6,479 bases of DNA from the NCBI GenBank assembly GCA_003695835.1, contig RFHN01000061.1, positions 1 to 6,479 on the forward strand. Reading direction: 5' to 3'. A model generated the notes under the pieces. The model was not told the origin of the DNA and did no database searches. It was given only the letters and a program-made list of their open reading frames with translations. Source of the stretch: Armatimonadota bacterium. Its GTDB lineage: Bacteria > Armatimonadota > Fimbriimonadia > Fimbriimonadales > ATM1. A program made the translations under genes and the position numbers. Positions 1-5,734 of the stretch are shown here, piece after piece; position 1 is the first letter of the stretch; each line of letters starts with the position of its first letter.

Positions 1-868
1 TAATCGCAACGCGCGGCACCCGGTCGTAGACGCGCGCGCAAAGGTCCAGATAATCCTCCTTCGTGTAGGGACGATTCATGTCGCGGAGCACTTTCGTGCT
101 CCCGGACTGCAACGGGATGTGGAGGTGTGGCACCACCTTCGATTTCGATCGTGACATCAGATTGAGCAGGCGGTCTGAAACCTGACGCATCTCGATACTG
201 GAGATGCGGATCCGGGAGATTCCCTCCACGCCCTCGAGCAACTCAATGAGGTCTTCGAAGTTCGGCCCGCCACTTCCTGTTTCGGGGCCGTAGGCTCCGA
301 TGAGTACGCCGGTCAAGACGATCTCGCGAAAGCCCTGATCCGCCAGCCGCCGCACCTCGTCCAACACTTCCTCATGCGGTCGGCTCGTCATCACAGGGCG
401 CGTCTTGGGGATACTGCAGTACGAGCAGAGCACGTCGCACCCGTCTTGAATTTTGACCGTCGCTCGGGTACGGCTCGAAACGAGCCGAATGATGTCTGGC
501 GCGCTCGCGTCTGCGGGCATCCAGGCGGGGAAGCGGCGGCGGAATCGGTCGAACGTCTCCAACTTCTCTGGGTTCGGAACGACGAGGTCGGCTTCCTCGA
601 TCGGTTTGCCCTGATTGATCGCCATCTGCGCCGCGCAGCCGGTCACGACCACTTTGGCGTTCGGGTTCGTTCTGCGAGCACGGCGGATCGTCTGGCGCGA
701 CTTGCTCTCGGCCTGCCCCGTTACACTACACGTGTTGATGACGTAGACATCCGCCTCCTCCTGGAAAGGGACGATGACGAACCCGGCGCGTTCGAACTCT
801 TCCTGGATGCGCTGGGTTTCGTACTGGTTGACCTTGCAGCCCAAGGTCGTGAAGGCCGCTCGCTTCAT
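1..868 (-). CDS. mtaB: tRNA t6A37 methylthiotransferase MtaB, N-terminal part (3' end beyond window)
   Basis: This radical-SAM enzyme adds a methylthio group to t6A at position 37 of ANN-decoding tRNAs, giving ms2t6A. The window holds 289 residues; the family is usually about 430, so the end of the radical-SAM domain and the TRAM domain lie outside. The N-terminus contains TLGCKVNQYE (residues 8-17), the MtaB/YqeV signature that separates it from MiaB and RimO. Cys11, Cys47 (INTCSVT) and Cys78 (TGC) should bind the auxiliary 4Fe-4S cluster. Cys144, Cys148 and Cys151 form the CxxxCxxC radical-SAM motif in GCDVLCSYC. The loop after it reads TRPVMTSRP, where many homologues have RGRSRS. I chose the ATG at 868-866 because the conserved N-terminus begins six residues later; a TTG two codons upstream is possible. 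There is no clear Shine-Dalgarno sequence. The gene is divergent from the M48 peptidase gene. Identity is sure; only the start is slightly uncertain. Confidence 0.95.
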   Translation of the reverse strand, partial: MKRAAFTTLGCKVNQYETQRIQEEFERAGFVIVPFQEEADVYVINTCSVTGQAESKSRQTIRRARRTNPNAKVVVTGCAAQMAINQGKPIEEADLVVPNPEKLETFDRFRRRFPAWMPADASAPDIIRLVSSRTRATVKIQDGCDVLCSYCSIPKTRPVMTSRPHEEVLDEVRRLADQGFREIVLTGVLIGAYGPETGSGGPNFEDLIELLEGVEGISRIRISSIEMRQVSDRLLNLMSRSKSKVVPHLHIPLQSGSTKVLRDMNRPYTKEDYLDLCARVYDRVPRVAI

Positions 869-878
869 CGCCAACGCG

Positions 879-884
879 ATTGTA
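879..884 (-). promoter_or_regulatory. Candidate -10 box of mtaB
   Basis: On the minus strand the hexamer reads TACAAT, five of six matches to TATAAT. It ends 10 bases before the mtaB ATG, so transcription would begin about 3 bases before, or at, the start codon. No good -35 hexamer lies at 16-18 bp (TTGCAG is 21 bp away). The call rests on the hexamer and its position alone. Confidence 0.4.
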
Positions 885-931
885 TCCCAGAGAGCGGTTC
901 AAGCGCTGCAACGCGACGTGCGCACCGAAGG

Positions 932-937
932 TAGAAC
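932..937 (+). promoter_or_regulatory. Weak candidate -10 box of the M48 peptidase gene
   Basis: TAGAAC lies 7 bases before the ATG at 945, the same geometry as the better boxes in front of the kinase and Ppx/GppA genes. It matches TATAAT at only four of six positions and has no visible -35. GAAGG at 927-931 could instead be a distant Shine-Dalgarno sequence, 13 bases from the ATG. The rest of the 869-944 spacer shows nothing else I can name. Confidence 0.25.
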
Positions 938-944
938 GACGCCG

Positions 945-1793
945 ATGACGAGGAAGCGCGTGCGTTTGGAAGGCATCCACCCGGATGCGTACACGACCAA
1001 AGACGACAAGGCGGCGCTCGAGGCGTTGAAAAGGGTGCCCTTGCTGCCGCCCGTACTTCGAAAGTTCCACGAGCTTGGTTTGGACCGTTGGTACTACGTT
1101 CGGAACATGGGGATGTCGGTTCGCGTCGGGCCTGCGCAAATGCCCTCTCTGTATCGTATCTTTCGCGAGGCCTGTTCGATTCTCGACGTTCCCGAGCCGG
1201 AACTGTACGTCAGCAATCATCCATTCACGAACGCGTTCGCCGGAGGCGTGGAGCGACCCTATATCACGCTTCGGTCATCCATTCTCGACCTCCTCGACGA
1301 GGACGAACTGTTTCACCTTTTCGGCCACGAGCTGGCTCACATCAAGTCGGGGCACCTGCTCTACACGATGGTCGGGTGGCTGCTTCTGCCGCTCCTCCGC
1401 GCCCTCGGCCGCCGGCTGCCTTTGCTCGGCGATGTCGCTGCCATCAGCCTACTCATGGCGTTCTACAATTGGATGCGGTTGTCGGAGATCAGTTGCGACC
1501 GAGCCGGCCTGCTTGTCTCTCAGGACCTCGAAGCGAGCCTGCGAGCAAACCTGCACCTCACCGCGGGCGAGTCTCGTTTCAAAGAGGAACTCTCCCTCGA
1601 CGCCTTTCGTCAACAGGCGCGAACGTATCAGGAAGCTCCCGGAATGGATAACCTCGGGAAGGTAATCCTCTTCTTCACCGAGTCTTGGCGCTTCACTCAC
1701 CCCATGCCGGTACATCGCACGCAAATGTTGGAAAAATGGTACAACAGCGGCGCGTTCGATCGCATCCTCGAGGGCGACTATCCGAAGAGTTAG
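945..1793 (+). CDS. M48-family (HtpX/Ste24-like) zinc metallopeptidase
   Basis: This 282-residue protein is a zinc-dependent endopeptidase of family M48. His128-Glu-Leu-Ala-His132 is the HEXXH zinc and catalytic site. Glu181 in EISCDRAG is the third zinc ligand, with Asp185 completing the family's ExxxD pattern. Residues 1-127 are soluble-looking, with no signal peptide, and include the stretch YYVRNMGMSVRVGP. Two hydrophobic stretches at about 137-153 and 158-175 lie between HEXXH and Glu181, where HtpX-type enzymes have membrane segments, so the protein is probably membrane-associated with a cytosolic active site. The frame is open further upstream, but that would run across mtaB on the other strand, and the ATG at 945 fits the charged N-terminus MTRKRVRLEG. 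The substrate is unknown; membrane-protein quality control is an inference from HtpX. The gene ends one base from the convergent kinase gene. Confidence 0.9.
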   Translation: MTRKRVRLEGIHPDAYTTKDDKAALEALKRVPLLPPVLRKFHELGLDRWYYVRNMGMSVRVGPAQMPSLYRIFREACSILDVPEPELYVSNHPFTNAFAGGVERPYITLRSSILDLLDEDELFHLFGHELAHIKSGHLLYTMVGWLLLPLLRALGRRLPLLGDVAAISLLMAFYNWMRLSEISCDRAGLLVSQDLEASLRANLHLTAGESRFKEELSLDAFRQQARTYQEAPGMDNLGKVILFFTESWRFTHPMPVHRTQMLEKWYNSGAFDRILEGDYPKS

Positions 1794-1794
1794 G

Positions 1795-3528
1795 TCAGTC
1801 CTCAGCCGGAGGATTCGTATAGATCGGCAGAAGGATGACGAAGCGCGCGCCCTTGCCAGGTTCGCCGTCCTCGTAGATATTCCCGCGGTGTGCTTGGACC
1901 ACGCCCTCAACGATGGAGAGTCCAAGCCCCAATCCCTTTGTGCGATCGGAGTAGTACGGGTCGAAGATCCGTTCCTTTTTCTCCTGGGCGACGCCCGGCC
2001 CTTCGTCCAGAACCTCCACACGCGCGTAGGGGCCGTTTTCCGGCGCGAGGCGCGCTCGAAAGATCTCTTGGTCGGTCGCCCTCCCGGTCCGGAGGGTGAT
2101 CTTTCCCTCGGGCGCCCAGTGCAGCGCGTTTTCCACCAGCTCAGAGACGACGCGCTCGAGTTTCGCTGCGTCGAAGTAAAACGGTTCCAGGCTCGGGTCG
2201 AGCTCTAGCTGCAGCCGCTCGCTCTGCAATCCCGGCATCGCCGAGGTTGCCGCGTTCTTGACGACTTCGTTGAGATCCGAAAGCTGATACTTGAGGCGCG
2301 TGGCTGCGACGAAGTCGCGGAACTCTTGCAACATCGCGTCCATCCTCGAGACGCCTTGCTCCAATCGGTCCACGAATCGAAGGATCTCTTCGCGGGAAAC
2401 GGTTTCGTCGGAGAGAAGGTATCGCAGCTCGCTGATGTCGCCCTTGAGCGCGAAGAGGCGGTTTCCGAGCATGTGCGAGCTTTTTGCGCTGAGCTCGCCC
2501 CAGGCCGCCATCCGCTCGTTGTGGAGCTGTCTCTGCATGCTGCGAATCTTTTCGATTCCAACGCCGACCTGCTCGCCGATCATGCAGAGCAGTTCCATGT
2601 CCTCTTGCGTAAATGCGTTGTTGATGTACGGGTTCTTTGCCTTCTTTCGGATCGCTCGGATGCAACCGTAGGACTTGCCGGCGCTCACGATCGGAACGAC
2701 AAGAAAAGACGAGGTCTCTTCCAGGGGAAACTCGAGGTGCTTCCCCGCCCACCGCTCGTCCTCGAACGGGTAGTGGAGAAGAATCGGCTCCCCGTGTTCG
2801 CACACCCAACCGGTGCAGCCTTCACCCTTTTTGTAACTTGCATCCTTCGGGAGCGCGCTCGTCCCCACGACGTCGCGGAGTACATACTCTTGTCTCACCT
2901 CATTCCAAAGAAAAATGGAATATGCGGAGACATGCATCGTCCGCTCGATCACGACCGCGACCCGTTGCAAGAGGTCTTCTTCCGATTGCGCGAGGTCGAG
3001 CGCGGTGCTCACTTCCCGCATCGCTTGCTCCCGTTCGCGCGCATCCTGACGGTCGAGCGCCAGGCCCAGGACTTCCGCGAGCGTCTCCAGAACAGCCACA
3101 TCGGCTTGGCTAAAACGCCCGACCTCATCCGATTCGACGTTGAGCACGCCTCGGATGCGGCTGTTGCGATCGAACACTGGGGACGCGAGCTCGCTCCGAG
3201 TCGTCGGGATCAACACGCGATAGGCGCTCTCCTGCGAGACGTCGGGGCTAAGGTAGCTCGCTCCCTTAGCTGCAACCCAAGCGGTGATTCCTTCATGCTC
3301 GCTCTCGCCGACCGAGATTCTCTCGCCAACCATCTCCGGCTGCCAGTCCTTGCCGCTGCCGGCGCGGAGGGTCATGTAGCCCAGCTCCTCGTTGTAGATG
3401 GCAACCATGGCGTTACGCGCTCGCGTCAGGCGTCGCGCCGTGTCGCAGACAGCATAGAGCAATCGCGGTACATCCCGCGAGCGCAACGTTTGACTGAGCA
3501 ACTGCTTGAGGTCCGCCCAGGCGTCCAT
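1795..3528 (-). CDS. Soluble GAF-GAF sensor histidine kinase (orphan)
   Basis: This is a two-component kinase of 577 residues with no signal peptide or membrane segment, so it should sense a cytosolic ligand or redox state. GAF domain 1 spans about residues 15-160 (ending with ASPVFDRNSRIRGVLNVES and a long helix); GAF domain 2 about 170-330 (GEGCTGWVCEHGEPI, then FLVVPIVSAGKSYGCIRAI). The dimerisation helix follows, with the likely phospho-acceptor His352 in SSHMLGNRLFALKG. The ATPase domain has the N box (ELVENALHW, Asn467), G1 (DEGPG, 508-512) and G2 (GLGLGL, 532-537). The His box is unusual: Met, not Glu or Asp, follows the histidine, and no proline follows the Asn. I chose the ATG at 3528, 7 bases after a CATAAT box; an ATG three codons upstream (3537) is the alternative. 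No response regulator lies nearby. The kinase diverges from the Ppx/GppA gene across 39 bp. Confidence 0.9.
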   Translation of the reverse strand: MDAWADLKQLLSQTLRSRDVPRLLYAVCDTARRLTRARNAMVAIYNEELGYMTLRAGSGKDWQPEMVGERISVGESEHEGITAWVAAKGASYLSPDVSQESAYRVLIPTTRSELASPVFDRNSRIRGVLNVESDEVGRFSQADVAVLETLAEVLGLALDRQDAREREQAMREVSTALDLAQSEEDLLQRVAVVIERTMHVSAYSIFLWNEVRQEYVLRDVVGTSALPKDASYKKGEGCTGWVCEHGEPILLHYPFEDERWAGKHLEFPLEETSSFLVVPIVSAGKSYGCIRAIRKKAKNPYINNAFTQEDMELLCMIGEQVGVGIEKIRSMQRQLHNERMAAWGELSAKSSHMLGNRLFALKGDISELRYLLSDETVSREEILRFVDRLEQGVSRMDAMLQEFRDFVAATRLKYQLSDLNEVVKNAATSAMPGLQSERLQLELDPSLEPFYFDAAKLERVVSELVENALHWAPEGKITLRTGRATDQEIFRARLAPENGPYARVEVLDEGPGVAQEKKERIFDPYYSDRTKGLGLGLSIVEGVVQAHRGNIYEDGEPGKGARFVILLPIYTNPPAED

Positions 3529-3530
3529 CG

Positions 3531-3559
3531 TTGGCATTATGGACAACGGGAGGTAGACT
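3531..3559 (+). promoter_or_regulatory. Promoter of the Ppx/GppA-family gene
   Basis: TTGGCA at 3531-3536 (five of six matches to TTGACA), a 17-bp spacer, then TAGACT at 3554-3559. The -10 ends 8 bases before the GTG start at 3568, so the transcript would begin at or within a base or two of the start codon (leaderless). GGGAGG at 3548-3553 looks like a Shine-Dalgarno sequence but is 14 bases from GTG and lies within the promoter spacer. Confidence 0.6.
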
Positions 3560-3564
3560 GCCGC
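3536..3564 (-). promoter_or_regulatory. Promoter of the GAF histidine kinase gene
   Basis: On the minus strand CATAAT (3541-3536, five of six matches to TATAAT) ends 7 bases before the ATG at 3528, again leaderless geometry. A poor -35 candidate, GCGGCA (3564-3559), sits at the right 17-bp spacing with three of six matches. The box overlaps by one base the -35 hexamer of the opposing promoter. Confidence 0.5.
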
Positions 3565-3567
3565 GCC

Positions 3568-4497
3568 GTGCGACGAGCGGTCGTGGATGTAGGCTCCAAC
3601 GCGGTGGTTTTGGCTGTAATGGAGAAACAAAAGGCGAAATGGCAGCCGATCGCGGACTCCTCGCAAGTCACGGCCCTCGGAGAGGGACTGAAGCACACAG
3701 GCCTGCTAAACGAAGCGGCGATGGAGCGGACGCTGCACGCCCTCGCCGAAGCGTGGGGAGTGGCGTCGAAACTCGGAGCGGACACCCAGGCGTACGGAAC
3801 GATGGCTCTGCGCTTAGCACAGAACGCGAGCGAATTCTTGGAGCGGGCGCAAGAGCAAGAAACGCCTGTCGCCGTGCTTTCGGGCGAAGAGGAAGCTCTA
3901 CTCGGGCTGCTTGCCGTCGCAACGGATGCTGCCTTTCCCGGGGAGCGGGTTGTGTGCGTAGATGTGGGCGGCCATAGCACCGAGCTGGGACTGTATGATC
4001 GGATGGCGCAGAAACCGATTTGGCAGAAGAGCTTTCCGATCGGCACGCTCGGGCTGAGGTCTTTGCTCGGCGACGAAGAGACCTTGGATCGGCGCAGTCT
4101 CTTGCGCGCTTGCGAACTCGTGGACGATGCGCTCGTCGAGGTGCCCGCTGACAACTCGAGCCCACGGCCGACCGTCGTCGCTGTTGGGGCATCCGCCACG
4201 AACCTCGCCTCCATCGAGCGCGAACTTTCACGATGGGACCCGGACCAGGTCCACGGCTCGATCCTTTCCTACGAAACGATCAGTCGCTTCGTGGGAAAAA
4301 CCTGGTCTTGGACCGATGAGGAAAGAGCCTCCCTCGTGGGGATCGAGCCAGGAAGGGAAAGCACGATCCATCTGGGCGCGCTCATCCTCGAACGAGCGCT
4401 CCATGCGCTCCGTGCAGAAGAAGTCGGTGTCAGCGTCCGGGGCTGGCGGCACGCGATCATTGAGGACGATACATACTGGTTTCAGGAGAAATCCTGA
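3568..4497 (+). CDS. Short Ppx/GppA-family phosphatase (exopolyphosphatase/pppGpp phosphohydrolase-like)
   Basis: Members of this ASKHA-fold family hydrolyse polyphosphate or the gamma phosphate of pppGpp. This one has 309 residues: only the two core subdomains, as in short actinobacterial and Aquifex proteins, without the HD-like C-terminal region of the roughly 500-residue E. coli enzymes. Visible motifs are phosphate 1 (DVGSNAVVL, from Asp7), TMALRLAQN (78-86), the SGEEEA segment with the candidate catalytic Glu (105-109), phosphate 2 (Asp132-VGGHSTE-139) and VGASAT (206-211). Several differ from the family norm: GGH for GGG at residue 136, GAS for GGT, and RES for RAD at 263-265. The start is GTG at 3568, chosen because DVGSN begins at residue 7 and a good promoter precedes it; the open frame upstream is antisense to the kinase. 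Family membership is firm; substrate and activity are open. Confidence 0.85.
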   Translation: MRRAVVDVGSNAVVLAVMEKQKAKWQPIADSSQVTALGEGLKHTGLLNEAAMERTLHALAEAWGVASKLGADTQAYGTMALRLAQNASEFLERAQEQETPVAVLSGEEEALLGLLAVATDAAFPGERVVCVDVGGHSTELGLYDRMAQKPIWQKSFPIGTLGLRSLLGDEETLDRRSLLRACELVDDALVEVPADNSSPRPTVVAVGASATNLASIERELSRWDPDQVHGSILSYETISRFVGKTWSWTDEERASLVGIEPGRESTIHLGALILERALHALRAEEVGVSVRGWRHAIIEDDTYWFQEKS

Positions 4498-4498
4498 A
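4481..4498. repeat. Perfect stem-loop built from the two overlapping stop codons
   Basis: TTCAGGA (4481-4487), loop GAAA (4488-4491), TCCTGAA (4492-4498): a perfect 7-bp inverted repeat. The right arm contains the TGA of the Ppx/GppA gene (4495-4497) and the left arm the TGA of the PIG-L gene (4484-4482 on the minus strand). The plus-strand RNA would carry a GNRA tetraloop; the minus-strand RNA has loop TTTC. No T-run follows on either side, so it is not a standard intrinsic terminator. It may still mark or protect the 3' ends of both mRNAs. Confidence 0.7.
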
Positions 4499-5225
4499 CG
4501 TTACGGAGCCATCTCTTCCATTTCTCCGACCGCATGACCCGCTCGCGTAGCGGAGAGGGAAGATTGGGAACCGTGTAATCGAAGTGCGTCTGAAGGCGCA
4601 TCCGTTCGGTTCGACAAAGCGCGGGCGGGCGTAGGCGAACCCACCCCCAGATCGTGTACCAAACGAGCAAACTGCCGATGTTCTGGCTGGGATAGGAACG
4701 GGACGTGCGGCGCTTCAGCCCCCACTCTTCGGGTTCCAGGGGAAGAACCTCTTCGCCGTCCGGCGATGCGAACCGGTTGAGGATGGGAACTTTGGTCAGA
4801 TATGTGTGATAAAGCGGGAATTCGAACTGAGGCACGTCCGGACACAGGCGTTGTCGCGCATGGTGAACGGCGAAGTTGGTACTGTCATGATCCAGGTGGC
4901 CGCATTCGTACGCGCACGCGACGACGCGCGTGGGTCCCGCCGTCTGAATCGCGTCCTTCCACGCTTCGACGAGGTCCGCCAAGTGGTCGCATGCGGAACC
5001 GTCCGGGGCCTGAAAGAAGAAGAGCCGATCCTGTGGGATGCCGATGCCGTCCATTACGGCTCGTGCTTCGGCTTCGCGCGTCGGGTTGGAGACGCTCCAT
5101 CCCGCGAAGACGGTTACGCCGGCTCTCGCCAAGCGGCGCATCCATGCGATCATTGCGATTTCGTCGTCGGGGTGCGTGAAGCAAAAGAGCCAACGCAGCG
5201 ACGGGTCGGCGTCGAAAGCCTTCAT
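4482..5225 (-). CDS. PIG-L/LmbE-family zinc deacetylase
   Basis: This 247-residue protein belongs to the PIG-L family, zinc hydrolases that remove acyl groups from N-acetylglucosamine-type substrates (BshB and MshB in low-molecular-weight thiol synthesis are examples). The zinc and catalytic motif THPDDE is at residues 17-22 and the second motif, ECGHLDHD, supplies His110 and His113. No signal peptide or membrane helix is seen, so it should be cytosolic. The C-terminal third is rich in aromatic and basic residues (LLVWYTIWGWVRLRPP) and I do not recognise it as part of a named subfamily. The ATG at 5225 overlaps the thpR stop as ATGA and is preceded by GGAGG at 8 bases; the frame is open upstream but only inside thpR. 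It is the last gene of the operon and its 3' end overlaps the convergent Ppx/GppA gene by 16 bases. The substrate is unknown; a thiol-cofactor precursor or a modified sugar nucleotide is possible. Confidence 0.88.
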   Translation of the reverse strand: MKAFDADPSLRWLFCFTHPDDEIAMIAWMRRLARAGVTVFAGWSVSNPTREAEARAVMDGIGIPQDRLFFFQAPDGSACDHLADLVEAWKDAIQTAGPTRVVACAYECGHLDHDSTNFAVHHARQRLCPDVPQFEFPLYHTYLTKVPILNRFASPDGEEVLPLEPEEWGLKRRTSRSYPSQNIGSLLVWYTIWGWVRLRPPALCRTERMRLQTHFDYTVPNLPSPLRERVMRSEKWKRWLRNVQDFS

Positions 5226-5734
5226 CCCTCGAGCCTCCATCGGCGGAGAACGTGATAGCCCGCGTCGGGCCCGCCGAGCACGGAGTGAACGAGGCACACC
5301 TCCGACACCCGCAGCAGAATCGGTTCAAAGTGTGGTACCTCGATCGCCACTTGCCCGGTGCGCGCCCTTGCGAGCGTGATGTGGGGCCGATAGGGCTTGG
5401 ATTCCTCCCGGTTGAGGCGAGAACCAATCCGCAAAATTCCGTCGGAAGGTTCGCGCGCTTCCAGAACCACGACGCGTGCGCGGCGTGCCGATGGAAAACC
5501 CGTTACGGCGTCGAACACCAAATCGAACGCGCCAATGCCTTCCACCGCCTCGGACACAGCCGCCGCGCTTGCGTTCTCTTCCGCATCATCGCCAAAAAAC
5601 CGGAGAGTAAGGTGGAGCCGTTCGGGGCGAGTCCAGCCTAACCGGGCGGGTAAATGGAGTCGGAGATCATCCTGGACGGCGAGGATCCGCCGCAATTCCT
5701 CGGAGGAAGGGAAGACACCGGCAAAGAGCCTCAT
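5222..5734 (-). CDS. thpR: RNA 2',3'-cyclic phosphodiesterase (2H family, LigT-like)
   Basis: This 170-residue protein is a 2H phosphoesterase, the size usual for the family. The two HxTx motifs that form the active site are both intact: His41-Leu-Thr43-Leu in RLHLTLRFFGD and His118-Ile-Thr120-Leu in YRPHITLAR. The N-terminus MRLFAGVFPS is typical. Family members open 2',3'-cyclic phosphates at RNA ends to 2'-phosphates, and some act on the cyclic phosphate of ADP-ribose; reversible 2'-5' ligation is seen in vitro. The ATG at 5734 overlaps the cinA stop codon as ATGA, and GGAG lies 5 bases upstream, so translation is probably coupled to cinA. The stop in turn overlaps the PIG-L start. In Deinococcus a thpR/ligT homologue lies between cinA and recA; here the following gene is the deacetylase. 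The family call is secure; the cellular substrate is not known from sequence. Confidence 0.93.
   Translation of the reverse strand: MRLFAGVFPSSEELRRILAVQDDLRLHLPARLGWTRPERLHLTLRFFGDDAEENASAAAVSEAVEGIGAFDLVFDAVTGFPSARRARVVVLEAREPSDGILRIGSRLNREESKPYRPHITLARARTGQVAIEVPHFEPILLRVSEVCLVHSVLGGPDAGYHVLRRWRLEG
5234..5238 (-). promoter_or_regulatory. Shine-Dalgarno sequence of the PIG-L gene
   Basis: GGAGG on the minus strand, 8 bases before the ATG at 5225 and inside the end of thpR. It decides this start over upstream in-frame candidates. Unlike the four divergently transcribed genes, this operon-internal gene has a clear SD. Confidence 0.7.

Noticed and set aside
374..934. Plus-strand open frame opposite mtaB
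   Set aside because: It is the antisense shadow of a clearly conserved radical-SAM gene and has no homology-like motifs or start signals.
774..944. Upstream extension of the M48 peptidase frame
   Set aside because: It would overlap the start of mtaB on the other strand, is low in family-like residues, and the ATG at 945 gives a normal N-terminus.
1799..1813. Short inverted repeat TCCTC-AGCCG-GAGGA just past the M48/kinase convergent stops, as a terminator
   Set aside because: Only a 5-bp stem, within the kinase coding end, with no T-run on either side; likely chance.
2326..3567. Frame open for over 400 codons antisense to the kinase gene and continuous with the Ppx/GppA gene, looking like a large N-terminal extension
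   Set aside because: The translation has no recognisable domain, is rich in Arg/His/Leu typical of antisense of GC-rich coding sequence, and the conserved Ppx/GppA N-terminus plus a good promoter lie at 3568.
5226..5297. N-terminal extension of the PIG-L protein by 24 residues
   Set aside because: The extension is Arg-rich and lies out of frame inside thpR; the ATGA overlap with GGAGG at 8 bases marks the start at 5225.
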